64,000 nt of DNA from Altererythrobacter ishigakiensis (GTDB taxonomy: Bacteria > Pseudomonadota > Alphaproteobacteria > Sphingomonadales > Sphingomonadaceae), in assembly GCF_001663155.1 (NCBI RefSeq), contig NZ_CP015963.1, positions 1,264,001 to 1,328,000 on the forward strand, in the 5' to 3' direction. Every line of letters begins with the position of its first letter. The stretch's first letter is position 1. Shown here piece by piece: positions 52,991 through 61,234 of this stretch. Both the position numbers and the translations under genes were made by a program. The notes beneath the pieces are model-generated. The model searched no databases and was not told where the DNA came from. It saw nothing but the letters and a program-made list of their open reading frames with translations.

Positions 52991-54370
52991 TCAGGCAGGC
53001 AATTGCCGCCTTTGCGCAAGCTCGGCCTCAATCTTGGCAATCGTTTGCCGATCAATGCGGTAAAACAGCATGGCAACCGCGCCCGGGACCAGCACAATGG
53101 CGGGAATGATCGCAAAGGCAAGGTTGATTCCCCTGACCGCCGCTTCGCTTTGTTCCTGGCCTGCTTCAAAGCCCGTCATGCTCATGACAAGGCCAGGTAG
53201 GGCGAGCCCAAAGGCGACACCCGTCTTCACCGCGAAGATCGATGCGGCGACCACAAGTGCGGTCATCTGTTTGCGCGAGCGCCAGTCAACATACTCCGCG
53301 ATATCCGTGAACATCGCGTAGGCCAGAACCATCAGCATGCCGAAGCCAATCCCAACTCCATACTGTACAAATGTTTGCGGCCATACAGCATCCAAGGGCA
53401 TGGCGTAGAATAGCATGATTGCCGAAGCCTTTAGTGCCCCCGCAAAGATGACGAGATGCGACTTTTCAAACCGCCGTTGTAGGAAACTGGCGAGGATCAC
53501 ACCGCTGATCTGCCCCAGCGCCAGCGCGGTCAGGAACAGCGCCGGACGATCCATAAAGGCAAGAACAGGCGTCCCATCGTCTCCCGCGACATATTCAAAA
53601 AAGAACAGGGCGCTGGCTTGGCGCGCTGCAATGGCGGTGACGCCCAAGATCGCGGCTATGGCCACTGCTATCCAGGGCCCGGTCACGACCAGTTCTTTGA
53701 AATCACCAAGGATCGAACCGTTTTCCTGTGTCGGCTCGATACGTTCCTTGGTGGTGAAGAAGGTTGCCAAAAGGCAGAAGAAAGACAGTCCGGCAATACA
53801 CGCCATTGTCCACATAATGCCGCGTGCCTCGTTGCCTCCGCCCAACTCTCGCACCAGCGTGGTGCCAAGAACACCTATCAAGATCCCCGACAAGGCGGAG
53901 AAAAACATGCGGTACGCGGTGACACTGCCACGTTGTTCGGCACTGGGAGAGATAACGCCCAGCAAGCCGCCGTAGGGTACGTTCACAATTGTGTAGACCA
54001 GCATCGCAAGTGTGTAGGTGACATAAGCCCAGATCAGAAGGCCGGTTTGGCTCAGGTCTGGCGCCGCGAAGACCATTACCCCAAAAAAGCCGAAGGGCAC
54101 CGCTCCAAACAGCATGTAGGGCCGGTATCTCCCCCAGCGGCTGCGTGTGCGGTCGGATATGGCGCCCATCATCGGGTCAGTCACTGCATCGACCAGCTTG
54201 GTCAGGAGCAACATCAGGCTGATCGCCGCTGGCGCCAAGCCGTTCAAATCGACCAGAAAATAAAAAAGGAAGAAGCCAAAGAAATTGAGGTACAGGCCAG
54301 AGGCTAGGTCGCCCACGCCGTAGCCCAGCTTTTCCTTCAGCTTTATGCGCTCAGGCGGGGTGTGGTCCAA
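52991..54370 (-). CDS. GPH-family sugar:cation symporter-like transporter
   Basis: The 459-residue protein has 12 probable transmembrane helices and the GPH/MelB-type signature KLVDAVTDPMMGAISDRTRS, then RWGRYRPYMLFGAVPF. MVLAYAMFTDIAEYVDWRSRKQ later is also typical of glycoside-pentoside-hexuronide symporters. The substrate is probably a sugar or glycoside, but no sugar-use genes are beside it. It follows yghU on the same strand after 86 bases. Confidence 0.88.
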   Translation of the reverse strand: MDHTPPERIKLKEKLGYGVGDLASGLYLNFFGFFLFYFLVDLNGLAPAAISLMLLLTKLVDAVTDPMMGAISDRTRSRWGRYRPYMLFGAVPFGFFGVMVFAAPDLSQTGLLIWAYVTYTLAMLVYTIVNVPYGGLLGVISPSAEQRGSVTAYRMFFSALSGILIGVLGTTLVRELGGGNEARGIMWTMACIAGLSFFCLLATFFTTKERIEPTQENGSILGDFKELVVTGPWIAVAIAAILGVTAIAARQASALFFFEYVAGDDGTPVLAFMDRPALFLTALALGQISGVILASFLQRRFEKSHLVIFAGALKASAIMLFYAMPLDAVWPQTFVQYGVGIGFGMLMVLAYAMFTDIAEYVDWRSRKQMTALVVAASIFAVKTGVAFGLALPGLVMSMTGFEAGQEQSEAAVRGINLAFAIIPAIVLVPGAVAMLFYRIDRQTIAKIEAELAQRRQLPA

Positions 54371-54456
54371 TCAGCACTCCAATAATGGCTTGGTGGCCCA
54401 AGCGATACTTCTGAGCCACCAAACCGTAAAGCACTGACCGCGTCAAATATCCCGGA

Positions 54457-55311
54457 TCAGATATCCTTACCTTCGAAATCGGCTGCCGAGTGGCGTTCCG
54501 CCAATTGCTGGTTCTCTTCGCCCCATACCTTATTGACGATGCGGCCACGCTTAACCGCGGGGCGAGCCGCAATTTCCTTCACCCAACGTCCAACGTTTTC
54601 ATATTCATCGATCGAGAGGAAGGTCTTCGCGTCGTTGTAGATATCGCCAGTGGTGAAAGGTGCGAGCCAGGGGAAGTTGGCCATATCAGCGATGGTGTAT
54701 TCGTCGCCTGAAAGGAAACGGCTTTCCGCCAGGCGCTTATCCGCAACGTCGAAGATGCGCTTTGTCTCCATCGCATAGCGATTGATCGGGTATTCGAACT
54801 TCTCCGGCGCATAGGCGTAGAAGTGACCAAAGCCGCCACCGATGAACGGGCCTGTGCCGACTTGCCATGCGACCCAACTCAGCGTCTCAGCACGAGCGGC
54901 GGGATCGGTTGGCAGGAACTCGCCGAACTTCTCTGCCAGATGGATCAGGATTGCTGCCGATTCAAAAACGCGGAAGGGTTTGTCACCGCTGCGATCTTCC
55001 ATTGTTGGAATTTTCGAGTTTGGGTTGAGAGCCACGAACCCGCTGGTGAACTGCTCACCCTGGCCGATGTTTACGGTGTAGGCATCGTATTCTGCGCCTT
55101 TGTGGCCCAGCTCAAGCAGTTCCTCGAGCATGATCGTGACCTTTACGCCATTGGGCGTTGCAAGCGAGTAGAGCTGGAAGGGGTTCTCGCCGACCGGCAA
55201 ATCTTTCTCTTCGCGCGCGCCGGCAGTCGGGCGGTTGATATTGGCAAAGCGGCCGCCGCTTTCGGTGTCTACTGACCATACTTTGGGCGGGGTGTAGGTG
55301 GGGTCTGCCAT
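54457..55311 (-). CDS. yghU: YghU-type glutathione-dependent disulfide-bond oxidoreductase
   Basis: The 284-residue protein matches the YghU/YfcG group of nu-class glutathione transferases: VWSVDTESGGRFANINRPTA at the N-terminus, LYSLATPNGVKVTIMLEELL at the thioredoxin-like domain and LNPNSKIPTMEDRSG with the cis-proline. The helical domain contains FIGGGFGHFYAYAP. These enzymes reduce disulfides using two glutathiones. It is divergent from the nadE fusion gene across 160 bases. Confidence 0.92.
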   Translation of the reverse strand: MADPTYTPPKVWSVDTESGGRFANINRPTAGAREEKDLPVGENPFQLYSLATPNGVKVTIMLEELLELGHKGAEYDAYTVNIGQGEQFTSGFVALNPNSKIPTMEDRSGDKPFRVFESAAILIHLAEKFGEFLPTDPAARAETLSWVAWQVGTGPFIGGGFGHFYAYAPEKFEYPINRYAMETKRIFDVADKRLAESRFLSGDEYTIADMANFPWLAPFTTGDIYNDAKTFLSIDEYENVGRWVKEIAARPAVKRGRIVNKVWGEENQQLAERHSAADFEGKDI

Positions 55312-55471
55312 GTTTGTTGGTTCCTGTATCTTGAAGCTCTCTCTGAGTTCGAGAGGTGGGGCATCGAAGTTACGAGTGCAAGAAGCACCTTTGCGATCAT
55401 CCGTCGCGAATTGCTTTTCATAGGAGTAGCGAAACTTGCCATTTATATCATAAAAGGATACTCAATCTTCT

Positions 55472-57796
55472 ATGCACTTGGCAGGATACAAGATTCGCGC
55501 TTGGCGTGAGGCGCACAAACCGCCGCTGTCAGCAGAGGAGTTTGGCATTCGGTTTGGCGATCCCTGGCCAAGCAGGACTGTGTACGGCTGGGAATCCAAA
55601 GGGAAAGTTGCGCGTCCCCCGGTGCAAAGACGTTTGGCTGACCTGGGGATATGTTCGCCCGCAGACTGGCTTGAGCCCGCCCCTGAACAGGATACTGAAG
55701 GCTCCTCGACAGTATCACAAAATGATCAATTAGATCGGGATACTCGCGAGCATCCCTTCTTCGACATGCGCCAGCACGGGATGGTTCGTGTCGCAACGAG
55801 TACGCCCAAAACCCGCACTGCGGATATAGACTACAACGTAGAGGGCATTCTGGCCGAGGCGGAACGCGCGCACGATGCAGGCGTCGATCTGGTGGCATAT
55901 CCAGAGCTTTGCGTGTCATCTTATGCAATCGATGATCTGCATTTGCAGTCCGCTTTACTGGATGCAGCGGAAGCAGGCATTGCGCGTATTGTCGCGGCAA
56001 GTGCAGACATTGATCCGGTTTTGCTGATCGGAGCGCCACTGCGTCACAATGGGCGGGTGTACAATTGCGCGGCGGCTATAGCGGGCGGACGGTTGCTGGG
56101 CGTTGTGCCGAAAAGCTTTCTGCCCAACTATCGTGAATATTACGAGAAGCGCTGGTTCGCTCATGGCCGCGAGATCAAGGGGCTGGAGATCACTGTCGCA
56201 GGGCTGACCGTACCTTTCGGCGTCGATCTGATCTTCGCTGCATCAAACCTGTCTGGGTTCAAGCTGCACGTCGAGATTTGCGAGGATTACTGGGCGCCGA
56301 CGCCGCCATCGACACAAGGTGCGCTGGCAGGCGCAACCGTGCTCGCCAATCTTTCAGCCAGCAACATCACAATCGGCAAGTCGGATGAGCGGCATTTGCT
56401 AGCCCGTGCGCAAAGTTCGCGCGCGGTCGCGGCCTATCTCTATTGTGCCAGCGGACATGGCGAAAGCACCACCGATCTCGCGTGGGACGGCCAGGGCATG
56501 ATCTACGAACTGGGCGATCTGCTGGCTGAAAGCGAACGCTTCAGCCTCAATGCAGAGCTGTGCATCGCTGACGTGGACTGCGAGCGGATTCTGGCAGAGC
56601 GCGCGCGGATGCAGACCTTCAACGACGCCGCCGAGGCAGCCGGGCGGCCCGAAGACAGCTTCCGAACTGTCGCCTTTAACTTTGCCCCGAGTGAAGGTGA
56701 TCGCGGTCTGGTGCGCCCGATACGGCGCTTCCCCTTTGTACCCAATCGCCAGCACAAACTCGATGAGGATTGCTACGAAGCGTTCAACATTCAGGTCGAT
56801 GGCCTGATGCGCCGGCTGGAGGCGACGCATGCCAAGAGCATGGTGATCGGCATTTCTGGCGGTCTCGATTCAACGCATGCTTTGATCGTTGCGGCCAAAT
56901 GCTGTGACCGGCTGGGTCTGCTGCGCAGCTTCATCCGCGGCTACACCATGCCGGGCTTTGCGACGTCCGATCACACCAAGTCGAATGCGTGGAAACTGAT
57001 GAAGGCGCTGGGCATCACAGCGGAAGAGATCGACATCCGTCCTGCGGCGACGCGCATGCTGGATGATATGGATCACCCCTTCGCTGATGGAGAGCCGGTC
57101 CACGACGTCACTTTCGAGAATGTCCAAGCCGGACTGCGCACCGATTACCTGTTCCGGCTGGCGGGGCATCATTCGGGCTTTGTGATCGGGACGGGCGACT
57201 TGAGCGAGCTGGCGCTTGGCTGGTGTACTTATGGTGTTGGTGACCAGATGAGCCATTATGCGGTAAATTCGGGAGTCCCCAAAACGCTGATCCAGTATTT
57301 GATCCGTTGGGCGGTGAGCACCGAACAGTTTGATCCCCAGACCGACGAAGTGCTGCTTTCAATCCTCGATACGGAGATTTCGCCCGAGCTGGTACCTCCG
57401 GGCGAAGGCGGTGAGATCCAGAGCACAGAGAGTATCATTGGCCCCTATGAGTTGAATGACTTTTTCCTGCATCACACCATTCGCTGGGGTCAGCGGCCGA
57501 GCAAGATTGCCTTCCTTGCGTGGCATGCGTGGAAAGATACGCAAGCAGGGTTGTGGCCGGCTGAATTCCCCGATGCGAAGAAGAATGAATATGAGCTCGT
57601 CACAATCCGCGAATGGCTTGAGAAATTCATCAAGCGTTTCTTTGCATTCAGCCAGTTCAAACGCAGCGCCATCCCCAACGGCCCAAAGGTAAGCGCGGGC
57701 GGCGCTCTATCCCCGCGCGGCGATTGGCGAGCGCCGTCAGACGCGGTTGCCGATGTGTGGTTGAAAGAACTGCGCGCAAAAACGCCGAAGCTGTGA
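55472..57796 (+). CDS. nadE: HTH domain fused to glutamine-dependent NAD+ synthetase
   Basis: One uninterrupted 774-residue frame. Residues about 1-75 form an XRE-like helix-turn-helix unit (YKIRAWREAHKPPLSAEEFG, then RTVYGWESKGKVARP, RRLADLGICSPADWL), joined by a 25-residue acidic linker to a complete NadE. The NadE glutaminase half has the Glu-Lys-Cys triad in AYPELCVSSY, VVPKSFLPNY and EICEDYWAP (near 144, 213, 270). The synthetase half has GISGGLDSTHAL near 461. The conserved block HPFFDMRQHGMVRVAT lies ahead of the only internal Met suitable as an alternative start, so translation should begin upstream of it, at the fusion. Nothing in this sequence shows a break between the parts. Confidence 0.88.
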   Translation: MHLAGYKIRAWREAHKPPLSAEEFGIRFGDPWPSRTVYGWESKGKVARPPVQRRLADLGICSPADWLEPAPEQDTEGSSTVSQNDQLDRDTREHPFFDMRQHGMVRVATSTPKTRTADIDYNVEGILAEAERAHDAGVDLVAYPELCVSSYAIDDLHLQSALLDAAEAGIARIVAASADIDPVLLIGAPLRHNGRVYNCAAAIAGGRLLGVVPKSFLPNYREYYEKRWFAHGREIKGLEITVAGLTVPFGVDLIFAASNLSGFKLHVEICEDYWAPTPPSTQGALAGATVLANLSASNITIGKSDERHLLARAQSSRAVAAYLYCASGHGESTTDLAWDGQGMIYELGDLLAESERFSLNAELCIADVDCERILAERARMQTFNDAAEAAGRPEDSFRTVAFNFAPSEGDRGLVRPIRRFPFVPNRQHKLDEDCYEAFNIQVDGLMRRLEATHAKSMVIGISGGLDSTHALIVAAKCCDRLGLLRSFIRGYTMPGFATSDHTKSNAWKLMKALGITAEEIDIRPAATRMLDDMDHPFADGEPVHDVTFENVQAGLRTDYLFRLAGHHSGFVIGTGDLSELALGWCTYGVGDQMSHYAVNSGVPKTLIQYLIRWAVSTEQFDPQTDEVLLSILDTEISPELVPPGEGGEIQSTESIIGPYELNDFFLHHTIRWGQRPSKIAFLAWHAWKDTQAGLWPAEFPDAKKNEYELVTIREWLEKFIKRFFAFSQFKRSAIPNGPKVSAGGALSPRGDWRAPSDAVADVWLKELRAKTPKL

Positions 57797-57891
57797 GCAA
57801 ACGCCAGTAATCGCTATGATTTGTAAAATGTAGCTGTAGGTTGGCGAAGGTGGTCGCGCACTGGATCCGGCATCGTCGGGCAGGGGATTAG

Positions 57892-59244
57892 ATGGCGACC
57901 AATCCTGATACGAGCGGCTTGATACTGGCGCGCAGCCAGAAGCTGCGTCTTTTCACACTTTTCATTCTCTATGTCGGGCAGGGGCTACCGATCGGGCTTA
58001 GCTGGTTTGCAATTCCAGCATGGATGGCTGCGAATGGTGCAAATGCCGAAGACGTTGGCTCAGTGCTGGCGCTGACAGCGCTTCCCTGGTCGCTCAAGCT
58101 CGTCAACGGCTTCATCATGGACCGGCATACGGTTCTGTCATTGGGGCGGCGCAGGGTTTGGCTGGTCGGCGCGCAATCGGCCATGATCCTGGTGCTGCTG
58201 ATTGGCATGGCGCTCAATCCCTCGTCTTCACAGATCGCCATATTGGGAGCGATAGGGTTCGCTCTCAACACAGCCACAACGTTTCAGGATGTCGCTGTCG
58301 ACGGGCTGGCGGTGGACATCATGGAGGAAGACGAGCGCTCCCGCGGCAGCGGGATGATGTTCGGTGGGCAGTCGATCGGGATCGCGGCCGGTACCGCGCT
58401 GACCGGCGCTGTGATCGGCAGCTATGGAGCCCCAGCCGCATATGCCTTGGTCGCTCTGCTTGTGTTGTTGCTGTGTCTTTACATTGTTTCGTTTCGTGAG
58501 CGTGAAGGCGAACGGCGTTTGCCATGGCACCCCGGTAATGCGCATCCGAGAAATCTGGAAATTCAGGCTGAGGCGTGGTGGCCGATCCTGAAGAACACGC
58601 TCGTATCACTGACACGTTTGGTCAGCCTGCTTTGGGTGCCGGTTTTGTTTGGACGCGGTATACTCTACGGCGGACTGACGGGCGTGACTCCCTTGATCGG
58701 CGCGAATGATGTGGGTTGGAGCGAGGCGCAAATCGCGGCAGCAACTTCGACCGGAGGGTTGATCGCTGGCATTCTGGGCCTGTCGCTGGGCGGATGGCTG
58801 GGCGACAAATTTGGCGCGAAGAAGACAGCTATCGGATGGATGCTGGTGCAGATTGCAATGTGCGCCGTGATGTATTTCAGCATCCCCTACTGGTCGAACC
58901 CCACGCTGTTCGTCACGTTCGTGTATGCCTGGATCTCGCTGGATATCCTGCTCACCGTTGCGTGTTTGCCGATTTCGATGCGGCTTTGCGATCCTACAGT
59001 CGCGGCAACACAGTTCGCGATCTACATGGCAGTCTCTAACTTCGGGATTTCATTTGGCGCATTCGTGTTGAGCCAGATTGACGGTTTAGGCGGATTACCA
59101 TCGATATTCCTGGTAGTGGGGGGCGGCATTCTGATGGCGCTGATATTGATGGTGATGGTGCAATATCCACGCAGACCGGAATACTATGCCGCACTGGAAG
59201 CTAAACTGCCGCATGATGACAGGGTGAAGCCGCGTATCGACTAA
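57892..59244 (+). CDS. Major facilitator superfamily transporter, AmpG-like
   Basis: The 450-residue protein has about 12 membrane helices. YVGQGLPIGLSWFAIPAWMA, LTALPWSLKLVNGFIMDRHT and ATTFQDVAVDGLAVDIMEED near residue 140 are shared with the AmpG/acetyl-CoA-transporter-like branch, where DVAVDG is diagnostic. AmpG imports muropeptides, but other members move different solutes. It is 95 bases after nadE and ends in a strong terminator. Confidence 0.85.
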   Translation: MATNPDTSGLILARSQKLRLFTLFILYVGQGLPIGLSWFAIPAWMAANGANAEDVGSVLALTALPWSLKLVNGFIMDRHTVLSLGRRRVWLVGAQSAMILVLLIGMALNPSSSQIAILGAIGFALNTATTFQDVAVDGLAVDIMEEDERSRGSGMMFGGQSIGIAAGTALTGAVIGSYGAPAAYALVALLVLLLCLYIVSFREREGERRLPWHPGNAHPRNLEIQAEAWWPILKNTLVSLTRLVSLLWVPVLFGRGILYGGLTGVTPLIGANDVGWSEAQIAAATSTGGLIAGILGLSLGGWLGDKFGAKKTAIGWMLVQIAMCAVMYFSIPYWSNPTLFVTFVYAWISLDILLTVACLPISMRLCDPTVAATQFAIYMAVSNFGISFGAFVLSQIDGLGGLPSIFLVVGGGILMALILMVMVQYPRRPEYYAALEAKLPHDDRVKPRID

Positions 59245-59247
59245 AGC

Positions 59248-59286
59248 AAAAGTGCCAGAGAGCGTATTGCTCTCCGGCACTTTTTT
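59248..59286. terminator. Rho-independent terminator, bidirectional
   Basis: AAAAGTGCC, then GAGAGC (59258-59263), loop GTATT, GCTCTC (59269-59274) and GGCAC, followed by TTTTTT at 59281-59286. The stem is interrupted by one mismatch (A57 with C75). Because the left flank is AAAA, the hairpin also has a T run when read on the minus strand, so it can stop both the MFS gene and the convergent doxX operon. Confidence 0.88.
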
Positions 59287-59322
59287 GCCTGCCAGCGGCA
59301 GCCAGCCTGGGCGGGTGTGACG

Positions 59323-59718
59323 TTACCCTTTGTCGAGCGAGTAACGGCCCGGTCCAAATGCGGCGACCATGAACATGCCGCCACCAATGGCGAGGTTCTT
59401 GAGGAATGAAGTCATCTCGCTTTGCTGTGCAAAGTCATTGTGGAAGATGATCGCGGCGAGGATGCTAAACACACCCAGAGCAGCTGCTGCATAGCGGGCC
59501 TTGAAACCGACCGCGAGCAACAATCCGCCGCCAATTTCCAAGGCAACAGTGCCGAAGTACAGGAGTTCGGGGAAGGGCAGACCCTTGGAGCCGATATAAC
59601 CCACCGTGCCTTCCATACCGCTCAGCTTGCCTACGCCTGCTAGTATGAAAAGTGCGGCTAGCAACACTCGGCTGATCAGCATCACTGTGTCCTGTTTAGC
59701 GTTGATTTCTTGAGTCAT
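59323..59718 (-). CDS. DoxX-family membrane protein
   Basis: The 131-residue protein has four membrane helices (VMLISRVLLAALFILAGVGK near residues 12-31 and LLYFGTVALEIGGGLLLAVG near 52-71). This is the DoxX/YphA layout. DoxX-family proteins are often linked to quinone and redox stress. Start ATG 59718 has AGGA (59724-59729) before it, and the longer frame to 59811 is rejected. It is the last gene of the pirin-azoR-doxX operon. Confidence 0.87.
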   Translation of the reverse strand: MTQEINAKQDTVMLISRVLLAALFILAGVGKLSGMEGTVGYIGSKGLPFPELLYFGTVALEIGGGLLLAVGFKARYAAAALGVFSILAAIIFHNDFAQQSEMTSFLKNLAIGGGMFMVAAFGPGRYSLDKG

Positions 59719-59749
59719 TTCCCTGTCCTTTTTGATGATCTGATCTGAA

Positions 59750-60343
59750 TTAGGCTGCCAAACGCTCAACAGTTTCATGAGCTTGCTTGATCTTCTCTTC
59801 GCCGCCAGCACCCATGATGCCGTCTGCAGCGATCACATCGACATCGGTGATGCCGAGAAAGCCGAGGAAGAATTTGAGCCAGGGCGTCATGAAGTCGATT
59901 TCGCTTCCCACCGTCGTGCCGCCGGATGCTGCCGTGATATAGGCCTTCTTGCCGGTCAGCAGGCCTTCAGGACCGTTCTCGGTATATTTGAAGGTAGTGC
60001 CTGCGCGCGCAACCAGATCGGCCCAGGCTTTCACTGTGGCGGGTACGCCGAAGTTGTATATTGGCGTGCTGAATACGATGGTGTCGGCAGCTTGCAGCTC
60101 CCCGATCAGCGTGTCGGCAATAGCTGCCAGTTCGGACTGCTCGAGGGTACGCTCTGCATGCGGCGCAAGGTTGGCTGCAAAGCGGTCTGTATCGATGAAT
60201 GGCAGATCATTTTGCGCCAGGTCGCGGCGCGTGACGCTGGCTTGGTGCTGCGCTGCGAGGCCTTCAACAAGCTTGATGCCCAGGCCTTTGGAAACGCTTT
60301 CTTCTCCGCGAATGCTGGCGGTGATGTGGAGGATGTTGGTCAT
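59750..60343 (-). CDS. azoR: FMN-dependent NADH:quinone oxidoreductase / azoreductase AzoR
   Basis: The 197-residue flavodoxin-like protein has TNILHITASIRGEESVSKGL (FMN phosphate loop) at the N-terminus, ADTIVFSTPIYNFGVPATVK near residue 80 and GKKAYITAASGGTTVGSEID near 138. It reduces quinones and azo compounds by two-electron transfer, limiting semiquinone damage. The ATG at 60343 has AAGGAC upstream, and the pirin gene is 76 bases upstream with a strong hairpin between. doxX starts 31 bases downstream. Confidence 0.92.
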   Translation of the reverse strand: MTNILHITASIRGEESVSKGLGIKLVEGLAAQHQASVTRRDLAQNDLPFIDTDRFAANLAPHAERTLEQSELAAIADTLIGELQAADTIVFSTPIYNFGVPATVKAWADLVARAGTTFKYTENGPEGLLTGKKAYITAASGGTTVGSEIDFMTPWLKFFLGFLGITDVDVIAADGIMGAGGEEKIKQAHETVERLAA

Positions 60344-60374
60344 TGGAATGTCCTTTGCTGAGAGAGAAGGGGGT

Positions 60375-60413
60375 GCCGACCGGGCGGGGGAGAGAGGGGG
60401 ATGCCCGGTCGGC
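60375..60413. promoter_or_regulatory. Long perfect hairpin between pirin and azoR
   Basis: GCCGACCGGGC at 60375-60385 and GCCCGGTCGGC at 60403-60413 are a perfect 11-base inverted repeat with a 17-base purine-rich (plus strand) loop. It follows the pirin stop by six bases on the minus strand. No T tract follows in either direction, so an mRNA-stabilising or processing hairpin, or partial attenuator, is more likely than a full terminator. Confidence 0.6.
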
Positions 60414-60419
60414 TTGGGG

Positions 60420-61121
60420 TCAGGCTGCGTCGACGAGCACAAGCTCGCTGTCTTCCAGCGCAGTGATGGTCACGCTCTCACGCTGAGTGATGGCCACACC
60501 ATCGCGGGCGTTTGCTTCGACCTCTTCCACCTGAACCTTGCCGGTTGCAGGCACGAGATAGAGGTGACGCGAGGCATCACGCGGTGTGTATGTCACGCTT
60601 TCGCCGGCCTTCACCGTTGCGCCGAGCACGCGGGCATCGGTGCGGATCGGCAGCGCGTCATCATCATTCGCGACACCACTGGCGAGCGGAACGAATTCAC
60701 CTGCGCGGTCTTCCTTGGGGAAGGGACGGGCGCCCCAATCGGGCTTGCCGCCGCGCTCTTCCGGGATAATCCAGATTTGGAAGATTTGCGTTTCTTCGTC
60801 TTCCAGATTGTACTCCGAATGCTGGATCCCAGATCCCGCGCTCATCACTTGAACGTCGCCCGCTTCGGTGCGGCCCTCATTGCCCATGCTGTCGCGGTGC
60901 GTAATCGCGCCGCTGCGGACATAGGTAATGATTTCCATGTCGTTGTGCGGGTGAGTGGGGAAGCCTGTCTTCGGAGCGATTGTGTCATCGTTCCAGACAC
61001 GCAGCGAGCCCCAGTTTACCCGCGACGGATCGTGATAACCGGCGAATGAAAAGTGATGGTGCGCGTCAAGCCATCCGTGATTGGCGGCACCGAGAGAGTT
61101 GAAAGGGCGTAGTTCGATCAT
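60420..61121 (-). CDS. Pirin family protein (quercetinase-like)
   Basis: The 233-residue bicupin has HHHFSFAGYHDPSRVNWGSL near residue 21 and the metal-binding set GFPTHPHNDMEIITYV, then GSGIQHSEYN near 100. This is the YhhW-type pirin, whose members include quercetin 2,3-dioxygenases. It begins the pirin-azoR-doxX operon. The divergent LysR gene is 113 bases away. Confidence 0.92.
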   Translation of the reverse strand: MIELRPFNSLGAANHGWLDAHHHFSFAGYHDPSRVNWGSLRVWNDDTIAPKTGFPTHPHNDMEIITYVRSGAITHRDSMGNEGRTEAGDVQVMSAGSGIQHSEYNLEDEETQIFQIWIIPEERGGKPDWGARPFPKEDRAGEFVPLASGVANDDDALPIRTDARVLGATVKAGESVTYTPRDASRHLYLVPATGKVQVEEVEANARDGVAITQRESVTITALEDSELVLVDAA

Positions 61122-61205
61122 TTCTGAGTCTCCTGTTGGAGTGACGTTGTGAGCTGCAGATAGCCCTTGCGAATGAACAGGAAAACTGAGATAAAGCTGC
61201 GCATA

Positions 61206-61226
61206 ATGTTCAGATTATCCGAACAT
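61206..61226. promoter_or_regulatory. Near-perfect palindrome between pirin operon and LysR gene
   Basis: ATGTTC (61206-61211), A, GAT, T, ATC, C, GAACAT (61221-61226) is a 21-base palindrome broken by one A/C mismatch and a central T. It contains the LysR T-N11-A form TTCAGATTATCCGAA. It lies eight bases before the LysR start, in the divergent gap with the pirin operon, and is a good candidate for the LysR protein's operator, including autorepression. Confidence 0.65.
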
Positions 61227-61234
61227 ATGACGTC

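Noticed and set aside
59949..61049. Plus-strand 366-codon frame opposite azoR and pirin
   Set aside because: It spans two well-supported minus-strand genes and the hairpin between them, and shows no recognisable protein family.
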